39,417 nucleotides of DNA from Chloroflexota bacterium (GTDB taxonomy: Bacteria > Chloroflexota > Anaerolineae > Aggregatilineales > UBA2796): NCBI GenBank assembly GCA_021325095.1, contig JAJPHV010000007.1:1-39417 (forward strand). Direction: 5' to 3'. The first letter of the stretch is position 1. The number at the start of each line of letters is the position of its first letter. The notes beneath the pieces are model-generated. The model was not told the origin of the DNA. It made no database searches and was given only the letters and a program-made list of their open reading frames with translations. Shown piece after piece: positions 8,885-17,302 of this stretch. Made by a program: the position numbers and the translations under genes.

Positions 8885-11449
8885 TTGAAACCGCAATTTA
8901 CTGTATGCAGAGCGGGAACCGCGTTTATTGTAATTGTCTTGCTGATCTCAAGCCTGTTGCTCTTCCCACACGCGGCACATGCCGCCCAAACAGGTGTGAT
9001 CGCGCTCCGCGTGGAAGCGGGCTTCGACGGCTACTACCGCGGAGACAGGTGGCTACCGCTGCTGATCAGCGTCAGCAACAACGGCCCCGACATCGCGGGC
9101 GAACTGCGTGTCACGGCGGACACTACGAGCGGTCTGTCGGCCAGTTCGTACCGAACCAGTATTGAACTTCCCACCAATTCCAGCAAGCAGATCTTCCTGT
9201 ACATCACGCTCAACTATGGCGCATCGCAGGTCAAGGTGGAACTGGCGAATGAGAGCGGCATTCTGGCTGATGATACGCGCCCGCTGAAACCCGTCGGCGC
9301 TGCCGATCTGCTCTATGCGGTGATCACCGAATCACCTCGCGGCACGATTGATCTGAACAGCGTCCGGAGCGGCATGGGCGAGGCGTATCAGGCTAACTGG
9401 CGCATCGATAACGTGCCCCGGAATGCCGATGGCCTGCGTGCCCTGGACGTGATCGTGCTGGCAGATGTGGATACGGGCAACCTGTCCAACGAACAGCGGC
9501 AGGCACTCCAGGATTGGACATTGGCGGGCGGGCATCTGGTGGTGACCGGTGGCCCAAACTGGCAGAAGACGCAGGCTGGTCTTACCGAACTGCTGCCGAT
9601 CCGCCCTTCGAGTAGCACGACTCTGACCTCGTTGCCCTCGGTGGCGTCCTATGCGGGCCACCCCAACGATACCCTGAATGCCCCGGCGGGCAGCCCGATT
9701 GTCGTCGCACAGGGCCAGTTGACGCCCGATGCGAAATTGTTGATTGCGGAAAGTGGCATACCGATCCTGGCCCGCCGGCAGTTGGGCAACGGTGTCGTGG
9801 ACTATCTCGCCACTGATCCAGGAGTAGAGCCATACCAATCGTGGAAAGCGCGTGGCGATTTCTGGTTCACGCTCCTGACCACGACAGGCCAGCAGCCAAG
9901 CTGGTCGGGCGGCATCAGCAGCCCCGGCGATGCCACGCTGGCCGCCAACCTGATCAAGGGCCTGCGCCTGCCCGATGTGCTTCAGTTGGGGTTGTTTCTC
10001 GGCCTGTATATCATCGTGATCGGCCCCCTCAATTACCTGATCCTCAAGCGTCTGGGGCGGCGCGAACTGGCCTGGGTCACTATCCCACTCATCATTTTCG
10101 CTTGTAGTGTGGTCTCGTACATCACAGGCTTCAGCCTGCGCGGCACACAGGCCACCATCAACCGCATGGCAATTGTACAGGTCTGGCCGGGCAGTGAGCG
10201 TGCCCAGGTCGATGGCATTATCGGCGTGTTGGCTCCCCGCCGCGCCATTTATAACCTGACCGTCCAGAACGGACTGTCGGTACGCACACTGGATAACAGC
10301 AATAACTATAGTGGCGTCAACGCTGCGAACTACACCATCCAGGAAGATCAAAGCTACGCCGTGCGCGACTTCCCGGTAGATGCCGGGCTAACCGCTGCCT
10401 TCGCCACCAGTGGCTATACGCAGGCAACGCCGCTCGATGGCAGGGCCACCCTGACCTTCACCACACCATTATCCTCAGCGCCAAGCAGCAGTACGCCGCA
10501 CGTGGTCGGTAGGGTCAGGAACACCACGAACATGCGGCTGAACAATGCCGTCGTGTTGGCGTTGGGCGGAAGCCAGTCCATCGGCACGCTCGACCCTGGC
10601 GAAGAACGTTCGTTCGACCTGCTGCTGAACCCCAAGCCGCAGCAATCGTGGCCGCTATCGCTGGGCAGTGCGTACACGGGCGGCTACTATTCGCCTCAGT
10701 ACAACGCCAGCTATTCAAGCACCTATAACCCAGGCGGAACTGTGCAGGACATCATGGGCCGTAACTATACGAGCCTGTACGGGCGCTATGGCCTGGGCTA
10801 CGGCGATACCCCCGAACAGCAGGAACTTCGCCGCCGCCAGGCGTTGCTGCAAGCTGTTGTCTCCACGGACGAGCCAGGTGGGGGGCGCGGCAGCGGCGTG
10901 TATGTCGCTGCCTGGACGGACGCCACACCGATCAGCGTCGATCTCAAGAACATGGCCTATACCCCCGAAGACACCACGCTCTACATGTATCGCCTGCCGC
11001 TCGACGCTGCCGCCGACAGTGACACGGTGGTGCTTCCCAGCGCGTTCCTGACCTGGACCATCACCAATGAGTCGACGCGCCGCGATGCCTCGCCCTACGG
11101 CCTGAGTGTCCAGCCCGGTGAGCGCGTCATCTTCCGTTACAACCCGTTGCCCATCATCCGCTTTGCGGAGATCAGCCAGATCAAATTGTTTGTCAAAACC
11201 GGGAACTTCAACCAGGGCGTCATCTCGCTCTGGGATTGGAAAGCAAATGCCTGGGTCGATACCAAAGCCAGCACGCAGACCACGACTATCGACGACGCGC
11301 AACGCTTCCTCGGCCCAGAGAACGCGCTCCAGCTCAAGGTCGAGGCTGCGTCCGGCATTGCCCTGGCAACCTACGATTCAATCGACGTGACAGTATACGG
11401 GCGTCTCGCCAACAACGATTCATCCAGTGCCTCGTCCAGTGGCTCGTGA
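8885..11449 (+). CDS. Large secreted/membrane protein with GATase-like module
   Basis: I do not recognise a named family. I prefer TTG 8885 because AGGAG lies at 8870-8874 and the product then begins with a clean signal peptide (basic start, hydrophobic core, AHAAHAAQ cleavage region). In-frame ATG 8834 and ATG 8789 lie upstream. The 854-residue protein has an N-terminal beta-domain, a fold resembling class I glutamine amidotransferases (VIVLADVDTGNL ... GGHLVVTGGPNW), two transmembrane helices near 367-387 and 396-416, and a long extracellular C-terminal region with a Tyr/Ser/Gly-rich segment (YYSPQYNASYSSTYNPGG). The gene precedes an ABC ATPase and permease by 18 bases, an arrangement reminiscent of GldG-like auxiliary subunits, but that is only an analogy. 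Confidence 0.75.
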   Translation: MKPQFTVCRAGTAFIVIVLLISSLLLFPHAAHAAQTGVIALRVEAGFDGYYRGDRWLPLLISVSNNGPDIAGELRVTADTTSGLSASSYRTSIELPTNSSKQIFLYITLNYGASQVKVELANESGILADDTRPLKPVGAADLLYAVITESPRGTIDLNSVRSGMGEAYQANWRIDNVPRNADGLRALDVIVLADVDTGNLSNEQRQALQDWTLAGGHLVVTGGPNWQKTQAGLTELLPIRPSSSTTLTSLPSVASYAGHPNDTLNAPAGSPIVVAQGQLTPDAKLLIAESGIPILARRQLGNGVVDYLATDPGVEPYQSWKARGDFWFTLLTTTGQQPSWSGGISSPGDATLAANLIKGLRLPDVLQLGLFLGLYIIVIGPLNYLILKRLGRRELAWVTIPLIIFACSVVSYITGFSLRGTQATINRMAIVQVWPGSERAQVDGIIGVLAPRRAIYNLTVQNGLSVRTLDNSNNYSGVNAANYTIQEDQSYAVRDFPVDAGLTAAFATSGYTQATPLDGRATLTFTTPLSSAPSSSTPHVVGRVRNTTNMRLNNAVVLALGGSQSIGTLDPGEERSFDLLLNPKPQQSWPLSLGSAYTGGYYSPQYNASYSSTYNPGGTVQDIMGRNYTSLYGRYGLGYGDTPEQQELRRRQALLQAVVSTDEPGGGRGSGVYVAAWTDATPISVDLKNMAYTPEDTTLYMYRLPLDAAADSDTVVLPSAFLTWTITNESTRRDASPYGLSVQPGERVIFRYNPLPIIRFAEISQIKLFVKTGNFNQGVISLWDWKANAWVDTKASTQTTTIDDAQRFLGPENALQLKVEAASGIALATYDSIDVTVYGRLANNDSSSASSSGS

Positions 11450-11467
11450 AATGTAAGTGGTGAAGGT

Positions 11468-12463
11468 ATGGAAATACAGACGGACAGTGCTATGCAAGCA
11501 ACAGCAGACAACACCGAACTGATTATTGAAACCAGGGACCTGGTCAAACGCTACGGCAAGCTGACGGCGGTCAATCATCTGTCGCTGCAAGTGCCGCGCG
11601 GGGCCATCTATGGCTTCGTCGGGCCGAACGGCGCAGGCAAGACCAGCACCATGCGTATCCTGACCACGCTCATGCTGCCGTCGTCGGGGCAGGCTTACGT
11701 AGCGGGTCACGAAGTCACCAAGGAGGCGCGGGCCGTGCGGCGTTCCATCGGCTACATGCCGGACTTCTTCGGCGTGTACGACGACATGAAGGTCTGGGAA
11801 TATCTGGACTTCTTCGCGGCCTGTTATGACATCCCGGAGAAGGATCGGCCTGGCCTGATCAACGACCTGCTGGAACTGGTCGATCTGAAACACCGCCGCG
11901 ACGACATGGTGGATAAACTGAGCCGGGGCATGAAGCAGCGTCTGTGCTTGGCGCGCACCCTGGCCCACGATCCACAGGTGTTGATCCTGGACGAACCGGC
12001 GTCGGGGCTTGACCCACGCGCCCGCGTCGAAATTCGGGAACTGCTGGTTGAACTGTCCCAGATGGGTAAAACCATCTTCTTCTCGTCGCACATCCTGGCG
12101 GACGTGGCTGAGATTTGCACGCATATCGGGATCATCGAGGCGGGGCAGATCGTCATGCAGGGCCGCATGGAAGACTTGCAGCGCCAGTTGATGCCACACC
12201 GCGAAGTGGTCGTCACCTTGCTGGACAAGGTGGATGACGCCAAGCAAGCCCTTTCGCCGCTGGAAGGCATTCAGAACGTGGTCGATCTGCCGGACGAGCA
12301 GAACAAAAAGCGTCTCCGCGTGGACTTCACCGGTGAAGACACGGTCATGACGACCATCATCCAGGCTCTGACGAGCAAGGGTATTCCGGTGATCAACGTT
12401 GCCGAACAGTCGCACGACCTGGAAACCGTGTTCATGAAAGTGACTAAAGGAATCGTATCATGA
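11468..12463 (+). CDS. ABC-2 type transporter ATP-binding protein
   Basis: The 331-residue ATPase has every expected element. Walker A is GPNGAGKT (about residues 52-59), the signature is KLSRGMKQRL, Walker B is VLILDEPASGLDP, and the H-loop is FFSSHILADV. The C-terminal 100 residues form the extra domain seen in DrrA/CcmA-type exporters. It should power the permease encoded directly downstream, whose ATG overlaps its stop as ATGA (12460-12463), so translation is coupled. The exported substrate is unknown. Proximity to the large secreted protein and the DUF4175-like protein suggests an envelope component. Confidence 0.95.
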   Translation: MEIQTDSAMQATADNTELIIETRDLVKRYGKLTAVNHLSLQVPRGAIYGFVGPNGAGKTSTMRILTTLMLPSSGQAYVAGHEVTKEARAVRRSIGYMPDFFGVYDDMKVWEYLDFFAACYDIPEKDRPGLINDLLELVDLKHRRDDMVDKLSRGMKQRLCLARTLAHDPQVLILDEPASGLDPRARVEIRELLVELSQMGKTIFFSSHILADVAEICTHIGIIEAGQIVMQGRMEDLQRQLMPHREVVVTLLDKVDDAKQALSPLEGIQNVVDLPDEQNKKRLRVDFTGEDTVMTTIIQALTSKGIPVINVAEQSHDLETVFMKVTKGIVS

Positions 12464-13413
12464 CGGCCATCGAAGCCGAGCACACCCCCGCCGCCAGGCC
12501 GCGCCAGGTAGGATTCCACCCGTTTCGCAACCCGGTCGTGCTCAAAGAACTGCGCGGACGGATGCGCGGGATGCGCGCTTTTGTGGTCCTGACGGTCTAT
12601 CTGGCGCTGATGAGCGGCTTTGTCACGCTGCTGTACGTGCTATATTCATCCTCATTGAGCTACTACGGCTTCGCCTCCGGCGGGCAAATCGGGCGAGTGT
12701 TGTTTATTGGCATCGTCGGCACGGAGTTGTTCCTGGTCACGTTCATCGCGCCGACCTTCACCGCCGGGGCGATCAGCGGCGAGCGAGAACGGCAGACTTA
12801 CGACTTGCTGCGCACCACACTGCTGCCAGCACGCTCGCTGGTGCTTGGCAAACTGGTATCGGCGCTGTCCTACGTCTTGTTGCTGCTGCTGGCTGCCATC
12901 CCCCTGCAAAGTATCGCCTTCCTGTTTGGCGGCGTCACCGAGGCCGAAGTGGTGCTGTCCTTCGTGATCCTGGTCGTGACGGCTATCGCGCTCGGCTCGG
13001 TGGGCATTTACTTTTCCGCCGTCATGCAGCGCACCCTGACGGCCAGCATCATGACCTATGGCTTTGCGCTGTTTGTGACGCTCGGCCTGCCGCTGATCGT
13101 GTTTGTGATCATGTCGTTGTTCGGGCCACTCTTCTATAACATGGCCTCGCCGCCTATCCCGCTGCAAGCAGCCCTGTACTATGGCTTGGGCGCGCTGGTC
13201 GTCACCAACCCGCTGGCGACGGCCATGATGACCGAAATGCTGCTGGTAAACAGCCAGCACGCCGGGTTCTTCATGCAAACGCTGACCAGCGGCGCGCAGA
13301 CGGCTCAGATTCCACTTGTCTCGCCCTGGATCGTGTTCACGATCCTGTACCTGGCGGTGTCGGCCATTCTGGTCACGCAGGCGATTCGCCGTGTCCGCCG
13401 CATCGAAGCATAG
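12460..13413 (+). CDS. ABC-2 type transporter permease
   Basis: This 317-residue integral membrane protein has about six hydrophobic helices. The first follows FRNPVVLKELRGRMRGMRAF, the amphipathic coupling stretch of ABC-2 permeases. The conserved GAISGERERQTYDLLRTT loop between helices 2 and 3 is diagnostic of the NosY/GldF-like group. It overlaps the upstream ATPase gene by four bases, so the two form one exporter. A palindromic repeat lies about 45 bases after its stop, and the next gene follows at 13533. Confidence 0.93.
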   Translation: MTAIEAEHTPAARPRQVGFHPFRNPVVLKELRGRMRGMRAFVVLTVYLALMSGFVTLLYVLYSSSLSYYGFASGGQIGRVLFIGIVGTELFLVTFIAPTFTAGAISGERERQTYDLLRTTLLPARSLVLGKLVSALSYVLLLLLAAIPLQSIAFLFGGVTEAEVVLSFVILVVTAIALGSVGIYFSAVMQRTLTASIMTYGFALFVTLGLPLIVFVIMSLFGPLFYNMASPPIPLQAALYYGLGALVVTNPLATAMMTEMLLVNSQHAGFFMQTLTSGAQTAQIPLVSPWIVFTILYLAVSAILVTQAIRRVRRIEA

Positions 13414-13457
13414 GAACAAAGTGCGTATGGCGGGCGTCTTATAAACGAACGAGTGAA

Positions 13458-13510
13458 CCTCACCCCTGTCCCCTCTCCGCAAGCAGAGAGGGGGAACCGG
13501 AAGGGTGAGG
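13458..13510. repeat. Dispersed palindromic repeat, copy 1
   Basis: A 53-base nested inverted repeat. The outer arms are CCTCACCC (13458-13465) and GGGTGAGG (13503-13510). The inner arms are CCCCTCTC (13470-13477) and GAGAGGGG (13486-13493). It lies between two co-directional genes and could form a strong RNA hairpin. The same core recurs at 21009-21170 and 27247-27287. Confidence 0.9.
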
Positions 13511-13532
13511 TAAATAGCTTGAGGATGTAGTG

Positions 13533-15464
13533 ATGAGCGACTCCACCAGTTCGCAGGGACAACAATTGATCCGGTACGTATCCCGTTGGGATCGGCGCCG
13601 GCGACTGACGCAGCTGACGCTCTGGATTCCGCGTGGTCTGGCCGCCGGGTTACTGGTCGGGCTGGTCGTGGCGCTCATCTCGCGGGTGCGGCCCTGGCTG
13701 CTGCCCTCACAAATCCTGGCAATCACCGGCGCGGCGGCTCTGGTCGGCGTTGTGCTGGCTGTCGTGGCCGTCCTGATCTGGCCGCGCCGTCCGCTCGAAC
13801 TGGCGCGCTACTTTGACCAGCTATTCGAACTCAAGGAGCGCAGCAGTACGGCGTTAGAGCTTTCCAGCGGGTCGATCACGGCGCCGGAAGCATTGACGCA
13901 GCGGCAGTTGCAGGATGCAGTCGAACATGCCCGCCAGGTCGAGGCGCGGCGCTTCCTGCCTTTCCGCTGGAGCCGCCGTGAACTGGCACTGATTGCCGGG
14001 TTGATTGCTGTATTGGCACTGGCGCTGCTGCTTGCCAACCCGCAGGCTGCCGCCGTCGCACAGCAAGCGGCGGTGCAGGCCGCTGTCACCCAGCAGATTC
14101 AAAAGCTCCAACAGGTGCAGCAGCAGATTCAGAACAACCCGTCGCTCTCCGAAGCTGAAAAAGCGCAACTGAACAAGATCATCGAGGAGACGATCCAGAA
14201 GCTAGGGCAACCCAATATTACCAAGCCAGAAGCGGTGGCGGCGCTTTCCCAGGCGTCACAACAGCTTAACAGCGCCAAAACGCAGCTTACCCCTCAGCAG
14301 AAAGCCGCCGCGCAGGAGGCAGGCCAGGCTCTTAACCAGAACCAGATCACCTCAGGCGCAGGCAACGCCCTGCAATCTACCGATCTGACGCAGGCCGCCA
14401 GCCAGCTTCAGAACCTGGCTCGCAAAGTGGGCGATAACCAGTTGACGCCCGAACAGACGCAGCAGGCCGCGAATGCGCTGAATCAGGCCGCGCAGAGTCT
14501 CGAAAACGTCAATCCACAGGCCGCGCAGGCATTGCGCGATGCGGCGCAGGCGCTTCAGCAGGGCAATATGAGCGCTGCGCAGCAGGCTTTGAACCAGGCA
14601 GCGAATGCCCTCAATAGCCAGCAGCAACAAATGAACCAGAGTGGGCTGTCTCAGGCTGCGCAGAGTGCCATGCAGAGTACCAGCCAGGGGCAGCAGCAAG
14701 TGGCCCAGGCAGGCCAACAGGGTCAGCAAGGGCAGAATGGTCAGCAGAATGGACAGGCTGGTCAGCAGGGCCAACAAGGTCAGCAAGGCCAACAGGGTCA
14801 GCAGGGCCAACAAGGTCAGCAGGGCCAACAGGGTCAGCAAGGCCAACAAGGTCAGCAGGGCCAACAAGGTCAGCAAGGCCAACAAGGTCAGCAGGGCCAA
14901 CAAGGTCAGCAAGGCCAACAAGGTCAGCAGGGCCAACAAGGTCAGCAAGGCCAACAAGGTCAGCAAGGCCAACAAGGTCAGCAAGGCGGTGCGCAGGAGG
15001 GAGCCGGCAACGTTGCTGCCCAGACTGGACAGGGATCGCAGTCTGGATCGAGTCAGCAGCAGGCACAGTTAGCCGGCGGTGGAGCCGGAGCCGGGCAAGG
15101 ATCGGGTGGCGCTGGCGACGATATAACCAGAGGCCAGCCGCAGAATTCCGGCCCGATTGACCCGAACAACGGCCACAGCGATGGCAGCCTTGTCCAGAAT
15201 GAGCAGATTTATGCACCTTCCTTTGTCGGCGGCAAAGGCGGCACGGAGTTGAATCCCAAGAGCGATACAAACAATGCCCAGTCCGACCCGGCGGTGAAGG
15301 GCGACTTTGGCCCCAACCCGGCGGGCCAGTCGAATATAAAACTCCTCAGTGACGTGGCAGGGCAGGCCGCTGCCCAGGCAGATCGGGCAATGGACACCGA
15401 TCACATTCCCGGCGCGCTGCGCGGGGTCGTGCGTGATTACTTCACAGGGCTGCAATCGAAGTAG
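13533..15464 (+). CDS. DUF4175-like membrane protein with Gln-rich (GQQ)n tract
   Basis: I take ATG 13533 (GAGG at 13521-13524), giving 643 residues. The N-terminal part has two transmembrane helices (about 30-52 and 62-86). A segment [20 protein letters not shown] follows that resembles the DUF4175/TIGR02302 pattern, then a third helix near 147-165. The rest is predicted outside the membrane: an Ala/Gln-rich helical region with coiled-coil-like periodicity (170-390), about 25 GQQ triplets (about 410-484) and an Asn/Gly-rich tail ending in a short helix. In other bacteria DUF4175-like genes lie next to MoxR/DUF58/vWA operons, as here. The role is unknown; an extended envelope-spanning or scaffold protein is my inference. 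Confidence 0.75.
   Translation: MSDSTSSQGQQLIRYVSRWDRRRRLTQLTLWIPRGLAAGLLVGLVVALISRVRPWLLPSQILAITGAAALVGVVLAVVAVLIWPRRPLELARYFDQLFELKERSSTALELSSGSITAPEALTQRQLQDAVEHARQVEARRFLPFRWSRRELALIAGLIAVLALALLLANPQAAAVAQQAAVQAAVTQQIQKLQQVQQQIQNNPSLSEAEKAQLNKIIEETIQKLGQPNITKPEAVAALSQASQQLNSAKTQLTPQQKAAAQEAGQALNQNQITSGAGNALQSTDLTQAASQLQNLARKVGDNQLTPEQTQQAANALNQAAQSLENVNPQAAQALRDAAQALQQGNMSAAQQALNQAANALNSQQQQMNQSGLSQAAQSAMQSTSQGQQQVAQAGQQGQQGQNGQQNGQAGQQGQQGQQGQQGQQGQQGQQGQQGQQGQQGQQGQQGQQGQQGQQGQQGQQGQQGQQGQQGQQGQQGQQGQQGQQGGAQEGAGNVAAQTGQGSQSGSSQQQAQLAGGGAGAGQGSGGAGDDITRGQPQNSGPIDPNNGHSDGSLVQNEQIYAPSFVGGKGGTELNPKSDTNNAQSDPAVKGDFGPNPAGQSNIKLLSDVAGQAAAQADRAMDTDHIPGALRGVVRDYFTGLQSK
14760..14986 (+). repeat. 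In-frame tandem repeat encoding (Gly-Gln-Gln)n
   Basis: About 25 nine-base units, arranged mostly as an 18-base higher unit (GGCCAACAAGGTCAGCAA with A/G changes at third positions). Every unit encodes Gly-Gln-Gln inside the DUF4175-like gene. Gln codons alternate between CAA and CAG while the protein sequence stays fixed. The reverse strand is also open over this tract (LLTLLALLT repeats), which is a by-product of the repeat, not a gene. Copy number could vary by slippage without breaking the frame. Confidence 0.95.
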
Positions 15465-16032
15465 CTGGCTGTGGATTGTATGGGTATTGGGGGTGGCGGC
15501 GTGCAGCGCTGTGGCAACCGCCACCCCAGGCGAGGCCCGCTTGCCAACCTTCGCCGTGACTGTTGCCGCGCCAACCACTGTGCCGGGCGCTGCGACACAG
15601 GTTAGTGCTCCAACGAGCACCGTGCCGCGCCCCGAATCGGATCAACTCTGGAAAGAACAGCCGATGGGCGCGGACATATTGGCCGTGACGTTTTACACAG
15701 ACACCAGCCAGAATAGATGCCTGCGTTTTGCAGTCAAAGGCCGCGCCGAGCCAGCAATTTCCGCCTGCTCATCCTCGAAAACGGCAACGCTCCTGGCTGT
15801 GCAGGGCGTCGAAACAGACAGCGCCGGAACAGTTTTCAGCGTGATTGTGGGGCGGACGTTCAGCGACCAGATCACGGCGGTATCGCTCGAACTGGCCGAT
15901 GGTGGCAATACGCCTGCTGAGGTCACGGATCGCGGCTTTGCCGTCGTGCTGCCCGGCAAGCGCACCGCGATCCGTGCCATTCCCATCGATCAGTACGGCA
16001 ATCTGGTTGGGGATAAATTCGTCTTCAAGTGA
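15433..16032 (+). CDS. Putative lipoprotein of unknown function
   Basis: The frame shows a short basic start, a hydrophobic stretch WLWIVWVLGVAAC and a lipobox-like VAAC, then a Thr/Pro/Ala-rich linker and a small beta-rich domain of about 130 residues (from QLWKEQPMGADILAV to the end). The start is uncertain. GTG 15433 overlaps the upstream gene by 32 bases and gives a normal lipoprotein signal; GTG 15349 is also in frame. I do not recognise the domain. It closes the first forward run and its stop lies 9 bases from the convergent YceI gene. Confidence 0.65.
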   Translation: MITSQGCNRSSWLWIVWVLGVAACSAVATATPGEARLPTFAVTVAAPTTVPGAATQVSAPTSTVPRPESDQLWKEQPMGADILAVTFYTDTSQNRCLRFAVKGRAEPAISACSSSKTATLLAVQGVETDSAGTVFSVIVGRTFSDQITAVSLELADGGNTPAEVTDRGFAVVLPGKRTAIRAIPIDQYGNLVGDKFVFK

Positions 16033-16041
16033 GTGGCCGGA

Positions 16042-16596
16042 TCAGGTTGTTGCGGTGGTCGCCGGGGCCTGTTCCTGTACCTTGATCAGTTCCACTTCAA
16101 TGTTGATTGCGATCTCGTCCCCGACCAGCACACCGCCCGTTTCGAGCGCAACGTTCCATTCCAGACCCCAGTCCTTGCGGTTGATCTTGGTGTGGGCGTT
16201 GAACCCGGCACTCGTCATACCCCAGGGATTCTTTACCGACCCCACGTACTCAACGTCGAGGACGACGGGCTTGGTGACGCCGCGAATGGTCAGGTCGCCT
16301 GACAACCGTGCGTGGTTCTTATCGATCAGGGCAACGTTCTTGCTCACGAAAGTCAAATATGGATAGTTGGCCGCATCCAGGAAGTCGGCGGAGCGCAGGT
16401 GGTTGTCGCGGTCAGCGGCTTTTGTGTTGATGCTGGCCGCTTCAATCTGGACATTCACTTTGGTCTGCGCCGGGTTCTCTTCATCGAATTCAACCGTGCC
16501 GCTGAATCTATCGAACTGACCACGCACGTTCGTGATCATCAGGTGGCGCACCGAGAACTCGATTGCAGAATGGGCGGGATCGATCTGCCAGGGCAT
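16042..16596 (-). CDS. YceI-family lipocalin-like protein
   Basis: The 184-residue product starts MPWQIDPAHSAIEFSVRHLM, the typical YceI opening. It continues with FSGTVEFDEENP, IEAASINTKAADRDNHLRS-type sequence, LSGDLTIRGVTKPV and FNAHTKINRKDWGL. Characterised members have a beta-barrel that holds polyisoprenoid lipids; others respond to base or oxidative stress. No signal peptide is present, so this copy is probably cytoplasmic, unlike E. coli YceI. GGAGG lies 6 bases before the ATG. It diverges from an HxlR-type regulator gene, which probably controls it. Confidence 0.93.
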   Translation of the reverse strand: MPWQIDPAHSAIEFSVRHLMITNVRGQFDRFSGTVEFDEENPAQTKVNVQIEAASINTKAADRDNHLRSADFLDAANYPYLTFVSKNVALIDKNHARLSGDLTIRGVTKPVVLDVEYVGSVKNPWGMTSAGFNAHTKINRKDWGLEWNVALETGGVLVGDEIAINIEVELIKVQEQAPATTATT

Positions 16597-16616
16597 GAGA
16601 AACCTCCATGTTTCGC

Positions 16617-16701
16617 ACTACCGTTCTGGTAGTTACTTATTATTTGTAAGCTACTATATATTCACAACCTGTGATTGTCAAGGGGCTTTTTTTCTGGTAG
16701 T
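16617..16701. promoter_or_regulatory. Divergent yceI-hxlR control region with operator-like repeats
   Basis: Within the 193-base divergent gap, ACTACC-gttct-GGTAGT (16617-16633) is a perfect inverted repeat. Its right part TTCTGGTAGT is repeated directly at 16692-16701. A further symmetric TTAC...GTAA pair lies at 16633-16649. On the minus strand TTGACA (16682-16677) and TATAGT (16658-16653), with an 18-base spacer, form a good sigma-70 promoter for yceI. The inverted repeats then fall at or just after its start site, a place where a repressor would block transcription. A TTGACA at 16703-16708 may serve the regulator gene but lacks a clear -10. Binding by the HxlR protein is inferred. Confidence 0.6.
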
Positions 16702-16789
16702 ATTGACAGAGCGTGTATATTGTGAAATGCCACAAACAACAACAACGTTGACGTGACGTTGCCCACAGGCTACACGCGGAGGAGGAAGA

Positions 16790-17164
16790 ATGACGCGCTA
16801 CAGCGGCCAGATGTGTCTGAACTACCAATATGCTGTCGAAATCTTAGCCAAGCGTTGGACAGCCCTGATCGTGAAAGTCCTCCTCGCCGGGCCGTTGCGT
16901 TTTAGCGAACTCGCCGGACAGCTTGAGGTGGTCAGTGACCGTGTGCTTTCCGAACGTCTGAAGGAACTGGAACAAGAGGAAATTGTGAAGCGCCAAGTGC
17001 TGGCCGAGACGCCCGTGCGGGTTGAGTATTCGCTGACCGAAAAGGGCCAGGCCCTGGCTCCGGTACTCGCAGCCATTGAGGAGTGGAGCTACCAATGGAT
17101 CAAGCTCGATCCGGCAATGGTGGCCGCCTCGGGAGGACACCCGGTAGAGGCAGCGTGCGATTAA
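16790..17164 (+). CDS. HxlR-family winged-helix transcriptional regulator
   Basis: The 124-residue protein has the HxlR fold: CLNYQYAVEILAKRWTALIV (helix 1), LRFSELAGQLEVVSDRVLSERLKELE (recognition helix region) and VEYSLTEKGQAL (wing). GGAGGAGG precedes the ATG. HxlR proteins are small dimeric regulators that often sense electrophiles or disulfide stress through an N-terminal Cys. Here Cys9 occupies about the right place, and a second Cys lies at the C-terminus (AACD). It diverges from yceI and is followed by its own terminator, so it is a self-contained regulatory unit between two envelope gene runs. Confidence 0.93.
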   Translation: MTRYSGQMCLNYQYAVEILAKRWTALIVKVLLAGPLRFSELAGQLEVVSDRVLSERLKELEQEEIVKRQVLAETPVRVEYSLTEKGQALAPVLAAIEEWSYQWIKLDPAMVAASGGHPVEAACD

Positions 17165-17223
17165 CGCCGTCTTGCACCCTTCGACCACCGATCTGCTGAT
17201 TGTATTATCTTAACGTGCTGCCG

Positions 17224-17247
17224 ATCCGGGCTTATGCCCGGATTTTT
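17224..17247 (+). terminator. Rho-independent terminator after hxlR
   Basis: A perfect 8-base stem ATCCGGGC / GCCCGGAT with a TTAT loop is followed immediately by a T-run (17243-17247). It lies about 60 bases after the regulator stop and separates this unit from the MoxR operon. Confidence 0.88.
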
Positions 17248-17302
17248 GATCTACCCCATTTCGATGATAAGCTAACGTAAGAGATGGTACGGAGGAGTTG
17301 GA

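Noticed and set aside
13458..13510. Possible CRISPR repeat, given the recurring palindromes
   Set aside because: Copies are kilobases apart, with no regular spacers and no cas genes; they are dispersed intergenic repeats.
14352..14984. Long minus-strand open frame encoding LLTLLALLT repeats opposite the GQQ tract
   Set aside because: It is the mirror of the repeat on the other strand; it has no ribosome site and the plus-strand gene has clear domain structure.
16703..16721. TTGACA and TATATT as a promoter for hxlR
   Set aside because: The two boxes are only 7 bases apart, which is too close for sigma-70; no alternative -10 at 16-18 bases is convincing.
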